From: Epiperipatus broadwayi
Lineage: Eukaryota; Onychophora; Udeonychophora; Euonychophora; Peripatidae
Length of the DNA stretch: 64,000 bases
Direction of reading: 5' to 3'
Assembly: GCA_028023455.1 (NCBI GenBank)
Contig: JAQFVV010006476.1
Span: 806,001 to 870,000 of the forward strand
Within the stretch, counting starts at the first letter, position 1. Each line of letters starts with the position of its first letter. The notes below the pieces were generated by a model. The model saw only the letters and a program-made list of their open reading frames with translations. It was not told the DNA's origin and searched no databases. A program made the position numbers and the translations under genes. Shown in pieces: positions 21,781 to 33,960 of this stretch.

Positions 21781-23138
21781 GAATACACGAAAACTGGTGC
21801 ACTTTCTTGGGATTATAAATTATTTTTTTAAAATCACTCAATTGATCCTTTATATACTTCTTAATAACATGTTCTCATTTTATTCTAGATTTTTTTAAAA
21901 ATATATATATTTTACATAATCTGGTATTTTATGTAATTAATTTAATCAAATATTTTAAAGGAAATCTGTTCATGTAATTATTTATAAGTACTAGATTAAC
22001 CTCTAATTAGAACCTAGTGTCTGTCTTAATACTCCAATTAGTTAAACATTTTTATTAGTTTTCTCTTTTAAAGAGTTAACTAAAATAAAAATAAAAATCC
22101 TTCATGTAACATTTCTTTTTATGTTTTAATAAAAAAAAGTAATCTTTAATTACAATAATTAATGCATATCCCAAAATAATCTATTCCAATTAAATATAAT
22201 TTTAATCTAAAAATAAATACCTTTTTTAGTTTTATATGTATATTACATTAATAAATGGTACTTCTCTGCATTTTTCTTGTGTTTTATACAATTGTGTATT
22301 GGTAAATATTTAAATCTTCAGTATGATCTTAATTAACTCATATGTAGTGGTAATATCTCATAAATTCGGGTTTGAACCCTAACCAATAATATATATGACA
22401 AATATAAGATATTCAAGGTTCCCCAAGCATATATCTCTAATGATCAATATACAAATATACACTAAATAGATTTATAAATCTCCTGGTTAATCAGCATAAT
22501 TAAATTAGATGAGGATGATGATGATGGGTTTGATTATTAAATTCACTCCAAAGTATTTTATTTGTTTTAAGTTTCTATTTATAGAAAAGTCAGGTTCCAA
22601 AACGTCTCAAAAAGAGGATATTTACTTGAAATTATTTAAAATAATAACCCTCATCATTTACCCTTTTTTAAATTTTACCAAGAGACTCAACACATCACTC
22701 AGTGGGTTGCATATTCTCAGAGCTGTGGATATTTCCCCTAACTAGCACATGTGTGTATTAAGACTATAACATTTAATCATCTATAAAACAAAATGAACAA
22801 ATAGATTGATAAATAACAAAATAACCATTTATTAATGCATCAAAGTGTAAGTAGTTTGATCGTAGCTCAATTTTCAACTGTAAATTTCCCATCTTACATA
22901 AAATTATAAAGATGATTATAATAAAGAGTTCATATATTTTATTTTTATTTAGTAATTTCACAATCAATCATAGAATAATCAGTCAGTTCCAACCAACAAA
23001 TTCATATATTTAGTTTTCCCATTCAGTAATTTCATGTATGAATATAAAAAAGTCAATCATATAATATGGAATCTATTTCCGGTAAACAAATGCAGATATT
23101 TAGTTTCATCCCATTGATCATCGTCATGTATAAATATA
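21781..23138. other. AT-rich stretch, nothing recognised
   Basis: Contains a (GAT)n-like tract near 22510-22527 and chance ORFs. No gene was recognised. Confidence 0.4.
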
Positions 23139-23150
23139 ATAACCATTAAG

Positions 23151-23310
23151 TAATGTTTACTAAGGCTGTAACCTCAGGAATAAGTGTAAGCTTGTGGTTA
23201 AGACCTGTAGAGGTCCCTGTCTTCGTATTTTTCAGACGCTTATTCCTGAGGTTACAGCCTTAGTAAACATTACTTAATTAATAATGTGCGTTTAAAATAA
23301 ATTTATAAAA
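23151..23310 (+). mobile_element. Foldback F, copy 4, compact, 12 bp TSD
   Basis: The flanks ATAACCATTAAG lie at 23139-23150 and 23311-23322. The arms are shorter than in other copies (loop near 23190). The 3' tail ends TAAAATAAATTTAT plus A residues, as in copy 1. This tail is the conserved polar end of the family. Confidence 0.8.
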
Positions 23311-23809
23311 ATAACCATTAAGATATTTTTATTTAATAAACAGTTTATCCTTTAAGTTTCTTTCAATTTAAGTTTATAATCACAATCTACAGATAAAATA
23401 CAGTATACTCTTACATAATATTGAATTTATTTTAATCTTCATAAATATAAACACCTTTTCCATAGTATATAAAGAAATAGTTTAATCTTTTAATATCGTA
23501 ACTTGCAACATTTTTTAAATGGCATCTCTCTGTTTTGTTTTTTGCAATTACGTTTAGTCTTTTTATAAATTGAAACAAACATTAAACAAATATATTAACT
23601 TTGTATTAGGGTATTAAATATCATGGAGTCTTTACCTTTTCTGGCAGATTATAAGAGTTGATACTACAATTTCTTATAGGCTTCGTTTATGGAACTGAGT
23701 GATATGATTAGGGTATTCAACAGTGGTACTTGTTTTTTACCTAGCCTCTCATGTTAAAAGATTTCCTAATAAAAAACATGTCTAGCTTCTCTTTATTTTT
23801 TTCTTTATT

Positions 23810-24190
23810 AGGGGAGACACTCTTTTTTTTTTCACTTTCTTTTTTCTTTGTATTTTTTTTTGTATATAATTCTTTTCCTCTCTGTAATGAAGTGTTGATG
23901 TTTTTTGTCTAACTATTTTTTTTTTTCCCACATTTTCTACCTATTTTATTATTATGTTTATTTTTTTTTTTATTTTCATATTGTTCATCCTTTAAAAAAA
24001 AATTTTTTTTTTTTTTTTTAAAAAAATAGTGTGTTTTTTTTTTTTTTTTTTTTATAAAAAAAAAATATTTTTTTTTATTTTTTTTTTTTTTTTATAAAAA
24101 AAAAAAAAAAAAAAATTTTTTTTTAAAAAAATTTTAATTAAATTAAATAAAAAACTTCCCCTTTTTTTTTTTTTTTTAAAAAGAAAAAGG
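23810..24190. repeat. Poly(A)/poly(T) low-complexity tract
   Basis: Almost pure alternating homopolymer runs of T and A. The true length is unlikely to be reliable in any assembly. Apparent internal breaks may be sequencing artefacts. Confidence 0.7.
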
Positions 24191-24640
24191 ATATATATTT
24201 TAAAAGAAAAAGTGATTGGACATTTGCGGTGTTATAATATATAATAAAAAAAATGTTAATTCATAATTCTCTTTGCTTTATTCTAAATCATCACTCTTTT
24301 CTATCAAAATCAATATTTTATTTTCAACACGATTAGGCGTATGTTAACCTAAAAATCTCCAAATGTCATTTTATTTATTAACTGCATATTGAATTCATTC
24401 TCTATCGTATATATGTATGCATAAGCGCAATCACATACGTTATTTTTTAAATCTTCTTGCTACCAGGGTTATAATATATTTATTTATTTTAAATATAGAG
24501 TGAAATGAAATATACTTATTTTAATTTCTTTAAGCAAAATGATACCACAAAAAATACTTCTGTGCATCGGCATGCATTCTTATTTATCCATAAATAACAT
24601 ACTGAATTACATTTTTATATCGGATTAAAGTTAAATTTTT
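24191..24640. other. AT-rich stretch, nothing recognised
   Basis: No coding or repeat signal was assigned. Confidence 0.35.
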
Positions 24641-24644
24641 CTTT

Positions 24645-25045
24645 AGGTCAACATGTGTGTGACAAGAATCTCAGCCTCAGGGCGGCCTTTGAGCATTCCA
24701 TCATCAGATTTTCAATTAGATGGACGGTTGAAGAGATGGAGTGTGGCGTGAATTGAAACCTCTCCATTAAGGTATGAAAATTGTCTATGTTAATATATTC
24801 GTATCTGAGCACTTATTGCATATATGTATAGAGATGATAATCTGGACCAACTGATGATTGCTGGTTTAGCATGAAATACATATGTTGGTGATAATTTATT
24901 TTTTCGGCGTATATGTGTTCAAGTGTTTCAGTGATATGAGACAGAGTGGTGAGTGGTAGGTCGTTTGAAAGTCTGTGCTCATATACCCTATATATTACAT
25001 ATATTGATATAGGTATATATAAGCTTGTATTTCAGTTATTCCTTC
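24645..25045 (+). mobile_element. Family A hammerhead element, sense copy
   Basis: A sense-strand unit begins GGTCAACATGTGTGTGAC and runs through the CATCATCAGATTTTCAAT block, the hammerhead (24841-24892) and the tRNA-like downstream half to about 25045. It aligns closely with the tandem units at 35.8-36.6 kb. No clear TSD was seen. Confidence 0.75.
24841..24892 (+). ncRNA. Type I hammerhead ribozyme, family A, core intact
   Basis: CTGATGA at 24851-24857, TGCT/AGCA stem II, GAAA at 24873-24876, the short stem III palindrome ATACATAT-like, then TTGG pairing with CCAA at 24847-24850. Confidence 0.75.
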
Positions 25046-26515
25046 TTTTATTTATATAGTCTTGCCTCAGTTGCAAATTTACCACTGCTGAGTTGCTAAC
25101 TTTGTTGCACTTCTTAGTAGAATATCTGCTATCTTTTTATTGATCTCTGTTAAGTTTGATCATCACCAAAATCTAACAATATTTTAAAATCATCAGAAAG
25201 TTCTAATTTAAGTTTACTAGAATGATTTTGAAAGTTAGGAATATCAATTGCTAATACCGTCTTTTTAAAGCGTTTTTGATAATTTGGTTTTGCTTTAACA
25301 TTTATATATCTCACAAATCAAAGATTATTACCTGTGTTTCCTATATTAAAAAATCTTGAAATGCAAATTTTCTATTAATCAAAATGTAATTCAATTCCGC
25401 TATACTGACATTTGGATGCTTTCCATGTTCATTTTCATTTGGTATTTTTATCAAAGAAAGAATTCAATATATGTTGTGAATTTCTCAAGTCGTGTTTTTT
25501 ATCATTTCTGTCATCATAGCATTTTTTATTTTTCAATCGTTTTTGAATTCTAATAATAAAGTCTATCTTGACAATTTTAAAATGCTGTTTGAATTATTCA
25601 AATGCGTCTTGTACATCTACACGGTATATATAAAAATTTTCTACTGTCACAGTGACAACTTATTTGTACAGAAACCTAAATTATCTACATTTGGTATCTT
25701 TCATTAAGTTGAATTACTAATCTTCCACCAATCATCACAATTACTCTTTATTTATAATGAATATCATTCAGTTTCATTTTCAATATTTGTTCCTTTGTAA
25801 TAACAGTCTTTTTTTTTTTTCAATTAATAGCAAACTTCTTTATGTTCTGTACGACTTGAATTAAATAATAACATTCTTATAACAGACTGCTTTGTAAGGT
25901 TACACAAGCATATTTAGAAGTTAAAGTATATTTTTTACAAATATTTATATAACTAAGCGAAAAAGACATCTAAAAATCATACTTATAAAAATCCAAGTCG
26001 AAGAGCTGTCACAAAAATATAATGAACTGCAAACTAAAAGTGAAAGTATTTGTAGCGTTGAATGACATTTTGTCAAAAATGGATGTATTAAGAATAATAT
26101 TGGGCGTATTGATTGAGTTCTACAATTAAAAAGTTTTGTTTATTAATTTTTTTGTGATGATGGACTTATAGGGCTATATAAGATAACCCATATATATATA
26201 TGCTTCTATTTGTCCGTGTTTTATTTTTAAATTTTCAATAGTAACTACAGCAAAAGCTAATAACTTCTACTGTTATTACTATTATTTTATATATATAAAT
26301 GACATCTTGGTTTTATAAGATTAAGTATACATCACGTTTTTATATTTAAACTCAAGGAAATGTAATTTTTTTTATAGGATTCCTTATTTTTTAATCTGAA
26401 ATATACAACTTCCTTTTTTAAAAGAGATAACTACAAATATTTAAAGCTAAATTTAATTTTAATGCTTTTTTTAAAAAAAAAAAAGTTCTACATATATAAA
26501 AATTATTATTATTAT
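25046..26515. other. AT-rich stretch, nothing recognised
   Basis: The ORFs at 25356-25707 are hydrophobic and overlap each other in two frames. There is no domain or convincing splice signal. Confidence 0.35.
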
Positions 26516-26522
26516 TTTCAAG

Positions 26523-26613
26523 TGTCATAGCATCGGCCGGGAAGTGAACCCACTAACCCGGGACAACTGCTTGCTAAGGCGGTTGTGTTGACCTCTCGAG
26601 CACCAACGCTTGG
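26523..26613 (-). repeat. tRNA-derived retroposon
   Basis: The minus strand carries the same tRNA-like body as the 39.0 kb copy (GAGAGGTCA D arm, AAGCAGTTGTCCCGGG variable region) but its T arm is mutated (GTTCACTTCCCGG). A run of A lies on the plus strand just after it (26615-26628). Confidence 0.6.
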
Positions 26614-27120
26614 CAAAAAAAAAAAAATTGTATTAAAGGCTCACGTAAAATGACATTGTTATGATTTTACTCCATTTTAAGAAAAATTAGTTATCTTGAA
26701 TAAATCAAATGATTTAATACAAGTCACAATAAAACCAGCACTATAAATGCAGATAAATGTACTCATTAACGTTTTTAAGACGCTAGCGTATCTAGATCGC
26801 GAATTAGGACATGAAAGTAATAGTGCATTTTTTATTTACATAAATCATCATCAAAACTCTTCTGGCCATCGTGAGATCATGAAAACCATTTGAAAATGTT
26901 TTTGTGACTAAACGCTTCACTTCTGCATACAGTTTAAGTTATTTTAAACGTTTGGTAGCAGTCTTGACCAATTTAAAACAAATTTTAATATTAGCACATT
27001 GTTACATCATAGGTTAAAGCATAAAACAGACTTATATTTTATGTGATCAAGATACTCCAATATCTTAAAATATTCATAGTAAATAGTTAAAATATGATAA
27101 CACATATGTGTGAGAAAAAT
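26614..27120. other. AT-rich stretch, nothing recognised
   Basis: No gene or repeat was recognised. Confidence 0.35.
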
Positions 27121-27129
27121 GTAATTCAA

Positions 27130-27960
27130 AATAAATACGCATAAAGAAAAGTTTATTTTAATACTTTAACAACATAGTATGCTAAGCATGCTTTCAACTA
27201 CATGGTAGTCATTTTCATAGTGATAGTTGTCCAAGAAGCTTGTGAGTTTTATAAAAGAAAAAACAAGAGTGGGGATTGCATAAAATTTGAATAGGATATG
27301 AATAAGTTAATTTAAACGAACCACTTTTTTGATAGGGGGAGGGGATGCAGGATTGTTTTTTATTGATTGTGTGTATATTTTCAGCAATATGTCAGGCTTC
27401 TTTACTTTACATATAGATCATTTCTTTTAGAGAAGACAATGCTGGCAGTTATAGGTTGAAAGCTGTAGCCATGTCTAGACTCATATTCAAAGAAATGGAT
27501 TTGACCTTGATATTAGTCTTAGTTCAGTTGTATTGGTAACTGTGATTGATACATGATTCCTCATAATAAACTGCATGGCAGTTTATGTTTTGCACATAAC
27601 TTTGTACAACTTGGGAATTCTGCTCTGGGGACAGCTTGTCTTTTGAATTGTTAATAAGGTGATTCTGGCCAGAAGGGGTGCAAAGACCAATTCTAAATGT
27701 TTGCAAATTTTGTTTATATAATGGGTAGCCCCAGATATGTATAGAAGTGGTATCCAAGGTTTTTCATTATCTTAAATAGATCTGTCCATAATTTTAGCAT
27801 AAAATCATTTAACAATTTGAATGATAACAGAATCTTTGTGTCCAATGTTAAGTAAATCATTGATATATTTTTCAATATTAATTTTTTAATTGGAATCAAA
27901 TTTGCAAAGATTACAGTTTCTGTATGAAAATGCTTTGATGATAGTAAATTTATGAGCTTT
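27130..27960 (-). pseudogene. Penelope-like element tail, minus strand
   Basis: Reading the minus strand, a frame at 27524-27757 includes INNSKDKLSPEQNSQVVQSY and NCHAVYYEESC. These match the linker and GIY-YIG start of the plus-strand copy at 29.1-29.3 kb. The 3' untranslated part (27130-27340) also mirrors 29520-29670. It is inverted relative to the 28.5 kb copy, giving a tail-out inverted pair separated by about 0.9 kb. Frameshifts and stops make it dead. Confidence 0.65.
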
Positions 27961-28494
27961 AGATGCTAATGATTGAGGGTGTATGACACCTTGCACTTGA
28001 ATGAGTTTGACTAACATTTTATAATTTGATCACATTCACCCTTTATATAGATCTAAAATTTTTACCCTTTTTAGATTGTCTTCATTTTGTATTGTCCAAT
28101 TTAATGAAGACATATATATCACATCCTGTTGCATTTTCTTGATTTGCACCTCTCAATGTATCACATGTATAACAGAGATGGGATTTGATTTGAGTACTTA
28201 GGTATAAACTCTTCAAATTTATTTAATATGATACTCAATGTTATTCGCTCATAAGAAAATCCAGAGGCCCTCATTTTTCCATTTTATAATATGGCAATAA
28301 TATCTTCATATATCAAATTCAGGAATTTGTTAATAAATTCAATTTTTGAATGTTGGCTTTAACTAGAGCATCTTTAATTATTTGGATAAATAGTTTCTGT
28401 GGAATTGTATAGCTCTGTTATATACAGTGATGCAAGATGATCTTGTTTACAAAGTTTTATGTTTTTGATTTTGTTAACGCATTCATGAAAATAT

Positions 28495-29690
28495 TGTTAT
28501 CTAATAGTGCATATGTATAAAATGGAAGAGAGATCGCCTATAGGCCTTCCTATGAATGGCATAATATGGAATATTATGTTAAATAAATTTGAAGAGGTTG
28601 TACATAAGTAAATCCCAGCCCTGTTATACGTATGATATATTGATGATGTTCTGATTTGTGCCCCAGGCACAAATCAAGGAAATACAATAGAATTTGATAC
28701 ATACATCTTCATTAAAATGGACAATACAGAATGAAGCCTATCTAAAGATTTTAGATCTCTATATTCAGCATGAATGTACTCAAATCATAAAAAATTAGTT
28801 AAACTTACTCTAAGTGCCAGGTGTCATATGCCGTCAGTCATTAGCACCCAATGCTCATAAATTTTCTGGCCTCAAGGCATTCTTATACAGAAACTGTAAT
28901 TTTTACAAAGTTGAATCCTATCAAAAAACTAATATCAAAACATATATCAATTATTTATGTAACATTGGATACAAAGATTCAGCTCATTCAAATTGTTAAG
29001 AGATTTTACTCTAAAATTAGGAACAGACTTATTCAAACTAATAAAAAATTTTAAATATCACTTCCATAACTGGAGCTATCTACTGTATAAACAAAATTTG
29101 CACTGAAACATGCATAACTGGCCTTGCACCTCTCCTGCTCTGAATCGCTTTATTAACAATTTCAAAGACAAGCAGCACCCAGAGCAGAATTTCAAACATG
29201 TATATAAAGTTACATGCAACATCATAAACTGCCATGCAGTTTATTATGGGGAATCATGTACCAATCAGTCTAAGGGAATTGCACAGCATAGATACCAATA
29301 CAATCAACCTAAGACTAATATTGAAGTCAATTCCATTTTCCTCAAAGCTGATTCTAGATGTGGCCACAACTTCAAACCTCCATCTATCAGCATTGTCTAC
29401 TCCAAAAGAAATGATGCTAAATGTAAAGTAAAGAAGCCTGGCATATTGGCACCAATATGGATACAATCACCAAAAAACAACCCTGTATCCCCCTACCAAA
29501 AATAGCTCATTAAATTAACTTATTCACATCCTATTCAAATGTTATGCAAATCCCCACTCTTGTTTTGTCTTTTATAAAAGTCATAAGCTCCTTGTACAGC
29601 TATTGTTATGAATATGACTATCAGGTAGTCGAAAGCAGTATTAAAATAATCTTTTCTTTATATACATTTACTATGTATTTATTTTGAATT
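28495..29690 (+). pseudogene. Penelope-like element: RT end, linker and GIY-YIG domain
   Basis: Conceptual translation shows a reverse transcriptase block RSPIGLPMNGIIWNIMLNKF (about 28530-28590) and the catalytic motif YIDDVLICAPG (about 28634-28665). A region RHSYTETVIFTKLNPIKK follows (28875-28930), then the linker FINNFKDKQHPEQNFKHV and the GIY-YIG start YKVTCNIINCHAVYYGESC (29204-29260). The open frame 29110-29505 covers the endonuclease domain. This order (RT then GIY-YIG) defines Penelope-like elements. Stops and shifts inactivate it. PLEs are known to carry hammerheads in their terminal repeats, but I found none inside this fragment. Confidence 0.75.
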
Positions 29691-29881
29691 ACATATGTGT
29701 TGATTTAGAATTGGCATTTTTTTTTACTCATATACACTTTATATATCAAATAGACTTTAAGAAAGCAAATATTCTCCAGCCAAGTATTTTTACATGAAAG
29801 TGATTAATATTATTTCCCAATATTATTGCCACATTCTATTTGATTTTAAGGGCTTGCCAAATTATAATGAAAATTGTGGCA

Positions 29882-30287
29882 CCTGCTCCAATGTGCCATT
29901 ATTTTTGACCAGAAAGTACACTCAGTGAATCAAAAGCTATTGGAGCTAATTCACTCTCTCAAAACCAGAGATACCAAACTAGCCCCACACCTGGGCAATC
30001 CTCCAACTCCCATCATCTCAGCCTCTTGTCATAGGACTCAACCATTTAAATGTTTGTGACCCATGCGATGCTTGCTCAATGAAGACATGCATCTCAGACT
30101 GGCCTGGACCACACACCCTTGCCCCCTTTCCACTTCCCATTCCCTTTTCACATGTATCCTTCCCCTCTTACCATGTTGCTGCTGAAATTTCAATTTGCCA
30201 TATAATCACTCCCTTGTAAATGTTTTTCAAACTGTATTTGTATCTGTTTTTTTTTTTTATGAATAAACTTTCATCACTGAGAAAAAA
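29882..30287 (+). mobile_element. Poly(A)-tailed retroposed insertion with TSD
   Basis: AAATTGTGGCA lies at 29871-29881 and 30288-30298 around a 406 bp insertion. The insert has an AATAAA signal at 30262-30267 and ends in an A tract (30282-30287 and beyond). Base composition is richer in C than the surroundings. It could be a 5'-truncated LINE or a processed transcript. I do not recognise the short frames. Confidence 0.65.
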
Positions 30288-30298
30288 AAATTGTGGCA

Positions 30299-32245
30299 AC
30301 CTGTTTGAAATTTTAATCATCTCATTCCCTAGAAATTTCTTGATGATTATTTTCATTGTTTAATCATTTTCTGCTATGAATATGAGTCCATACGTTGTTC
30401 TCAAAAGTGCTAAGCTTGTTTCAAAATGCATTTATAAGCTTTTCTTACAATAGTGCCCAAGCGGTTGAAAGTTGAATTTGCACAGTTCTTTGGAGAACTT
30501 AAAGGATATTCTTTTTTCTTTATGACTGTTTTTATTCATCCAGCTTTATATATTTTTTCTGGAGTACTCTATCCAATTTGACAATTTTAGACAACACTTG
30601 GCATAGGTCTAGTTTAATACAAAATAATTCTTTACGTAAAAGTTCTTTGAATTTCACAGTTAAATTTCTTTTGTTTTTTTTTCACATATTTTTGATCTTG
30701 ATAACATTGATTTACTTACTTTTATAAAACTTATTTTTATATTTCGTTTATATTATGTACAAAACTTAAACTTTAATTTACTTTTATCTGTTTATAATGA
30801 TATGAAACTTACTTATAACCTTTCTTTTAACTACACGTAGTTATACGCTGCTTATTTTTAATTAGCTTTTTAATAATCTATTTATTAATTCAAATAAATT
30901 AAGTCTATTTCCTTGCTTCAATAAGCTTCTTTACTTATTATCTTTCGTTTTGTTTTGACAATTTGTGTCCTTACAATTGTTTTATTTTTGTCTGTTTTAT
31001 GTATTCTGTTTTCTATTGGATTTCTATTTCATCCGTTTTTATTTGTTGTTTTATTTTCTAGAACAAATTTCCTTATTAATAATAATTCGGGTTCTTCCCA
31101 ATTTTTGTGTGTTTATTTTGTCTTCAGTGGTTATTTGCATGTAAGTATATGGTATTTTTTGTTTATTGCCAGTCAGTGAATTTGCAGCTGTCTTTGGTAT
31201 TCAGTGCAATTGTGTCTATGCCTATTTGCTTAAGTAATTGTTTTGTGATTATCCTCCTTAATCATTTTTTGTATTTAATAAATCTTACATTCAAATTTTT
31301 ATCTCTTTTATATAATTATATTTTAACCATCATTTACATATTATTCTTTTTCTTCTTTGGGTGTTATCATTGATAATTTAATTCTTAATATTCTGCCTAT
31401 CAACAGTTCCATTGGAAATTTACCTGTAGCTGTTGTTGCTAGTGTTTAATAATGTAACAATGTAACATATATGGCATTTTGCATTTTAGCGCCAACGGCT
31501 TTTTTAGATGCCTTTTATTTTTTGAAAAGCATTTTTTGTCAACTTACCCAATTCCAGATAGTACAGACATATATAGATTTGCTTAATTTTTAGCTCTCTG
31601 AATTGTTTTTGTGTGTCATAAGTCCTATATCTTTGGTATATATAATCACTCCTGGCAAACTATGACGTGAAAAAAATCATTTAAATTCCCTATCATTTTT
31701 TTAACATTCTTGTTCTCTACAGTGCTATAATCTGCCTATCTAGGGTACATATCTATTAATATTTAAAAACTGCACTAATAAGATCTGAATGGCATATGTG
31801 AATTCTTTGTCATGGTCTGATTGTTTTGGTTGGGCTATATACTTTTACATTAATATATTTCTTATGGATTGATAGGCTATATATTTTTACATCCATTTTT
31901 TAAATATTTGCATGATCACTAGATGTATCATATGGACAATAGCTGGATATTCTTTGTAAAACAAAAGACTTTCTATCATTTTTGATTGCATGACTTCTTT
32001 ATTTCTCATTAACTCAAGTATTTACTGACTGATAAATTCTCTTCATTCAAAAAGTCGGAGACAAGACATTGTGGTTTACTAGTTATCCATTCTTTTCTGA
32101 TTCAACCTATAATTACCTGATATCTCTTGACCCCCTTGGTCAATTTTGCAACTTTATATAAATAATTTCTAATTTATTATTATAAGATTTGTCTTTATTT
32201 AGATTTCTAAAAAAAGCTTCCATGTTCAGTATCTCTCCTTCTGTA
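30299..32245. other. AT-rich stretch, nothing recognised
   Basis: The hydrophobic ORFs at 30955-31373 are T-rich chance frames. No splice structure or repeat was recognised. Confidence 0.35.
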
Positions 32246-32349
32246 TATAAGTGGGCAAAATTCTTTATACGTATTGCCACCCTGTGCCAACCAGAGTAAT
32301 AAATGGATGCCAGAAGGCTTGTGTTTAAAATCCCCATCTAGTGCCTACT

Positions 32350-32410
32350 CATCCAATATCCCCAGACTAGTTTCTGGCTGGTGGCCTTCGTCAGTAAAGA
32401 GCCTTGGATC
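32350..32410 (-). ncRNA. Type I hammerhead ribozyme, family B, core intact
   Basis: On the minus strand: CTGACGA, GGC/GCC stem II with a CACCA loop, GAAA, ACTAGT stem III, cleavage C, inner stem I with several G-U pairs and outer ATCCAA/TTGGAT. Confidence 0.8.
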
Positions 32411-32870
32411 TGAGAGCATTGCAGCTAGATCTTAGGATCTAATGCAACCTCCAGCCACCCACCTTTTATCTCTACCTAACTACAAAACTATGAAACTTAA
32501 ATTGAAAATACTGTAATACTTTCAATCCAAGCTCATTGGCTTATATAGTCATATATGTCTGAACTGAGTTTAATACCCATACATTTTGGTGTCTTTGATT
32601 CTTTAATAACCATAGCCACCACTATTTTATTAGGCAGGATTGGTTTTAAGTCAATAGGATAGTGGTGGCTATGGTTATTAAAGAACCAAAGACACCAAAA
32701 TGTATGAGTACTGAACTGAGTTCAGACCCATATGACTATATAAGCTAATGAGCTTGGATTGAAAATATTAGTGTTTTTAATTTAAGTTTCATAGTTTTGT
32801 AGTTAAGTAGAGATAAATGGCAGCTGCTGGAGGGTTGCATTAGATCCTAAGATCTAGCTGCAATACTCTC

Positions 32871-32919
32871 AGATCCAAGGCTCCTCACTGACGAAGGCCA
32901 GTCTGGGGATATTGGATGA
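32871..32919 (+). ncRNA. Hammerhead remnant, family B, core deleted
   Basis: CTGACGA and both stem I strands remain, but a short deletion removed the distal stem II and GAAA. Inactive. Confidence 0.7.
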
Positions 32920-32965
32920 GTAGACACTAGCTTGCACTGAGTTTTGCCTGCTTTATTAAAAAACT

Positions 32966-33590
32966 TTAATGTTAATATATATATATATATTGAAACAGAT
33001 ATGCTGTTCCTCATATAAATATTCAATAAACCTCCCCCCCCATTTAAAAATGTCTAGCATGATTCAGTCTAATTGGGAATGAAATAAAAGCTGTGATTTG
33101 TTTAAAAAAAAAATTATATTTTTAATTTCGTGATTGATGGAATTGAATAAAATGTTAAGTCATCTTATTTTTTTTTATCTGTCTCAATAAAAAGAAAAGA
33201 AATTAATTATCCAATCATTAAAAAGAAAGAAAAAAGATACTTGAGTTAAAATGAGGCAGTATTCAAATCAGGCACGTCGTCGGAAGAAAAGAACTTTTTT
33301 TCTTTCTCTCGTCTTACACAGAGAAGCAGAACATATTAAATTTTTTTTTTAAAAAAAAGTGTATTACTTAATTCTTTTGATACATTAAAATAAAGCTTTA
33401 ACAAAACGTGAAAATGGAAAAAGAAAGCTTTACTAGAGGAATTATAATAACAATGGGGTAATTTAGTGGCTTCATTCTCTCCACGCTATGCCATGACTTT
33501 CCATAGATGAAATAACCTGCCTTCTTTAGAGTAAACTAGACTGCAAAACTGGAAGGTAATTACGTTACAGGAATGTTTAGACATTTTTTA
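32966..33590. other. AT-rich stretch, nothing recognised
   Basis: Homopolymer-rich, no gene recognised. Confidence 0.35.
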
Positions 33591-33609
33591 CCATAAATTA
33601 TAAATTGAC

Positions 33610-33945
33610 ATCATGAATTATCTACATAAAAATTATTTTTATAAAATATTAAAACATATTTATCATATGTTATGAAGTGAATTTATGAAACGGTTGCATA
33701 CGTTTTGTTTAATAAAATATTAAGACATCTTTATCATACGTTATAAAATGAAGTTATGAAATAATTACCTAGAATTTGTTTTATAAAATATTAAAACATC
33801 TTTATCATATGTTATAAAGTGAAGTTATGAAATAATTACGTAAAAATTTATTTTGTAAAATATTAGAACATGTTTATCATACGTTATAAAATGAAATTAT
33901 GAAATAGTTATACGCAAATTTATTTATAAAAATATTTGAATGTAT
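33610..33945 (+). repeat. Minisatellite 1, period about 70 bp
   Basis: About four to five diverged copies of a unit containing AAAATATTAAAACAT and TTTATCATATGTTATAAAG, with the TTTATCATA block recurring at roughly 70 bp steps. Confidence 0.75.
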
Positions 33946-33960
33946 TTACTATATGGATTA

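Larger units (their letters stand above)
32250..32965. mobile_element. Family B near-full-length foldback pair
   Basis: A minus-sense unit (about 32250-32645) is mirrored by a plus-sense unit (about 32650-32965) with almost no spacer, at a GGATTGG/TCAATAGG junction. The minus hammerhead is intact in its core. The plus one lost a block containing the distal stem II and GAAA. Differences between arms show either age or copying of different templates. Confidence 0.8.

Noticed and set aside
28495-29690. Hammerhead inside the Penelope-like copy
   Set aside because: I looked for CTGANGA with a paired stem and GAAA on both strands and found none in this fragment; the terminal repeats are not present.
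30955-31373. Hydrophobic ORFs resembling membrane proteins
   Set aside because: T-rich DNA yields Phe/Leu/Ile-rich frames by chance; two overlap in different frames and no motif is present.
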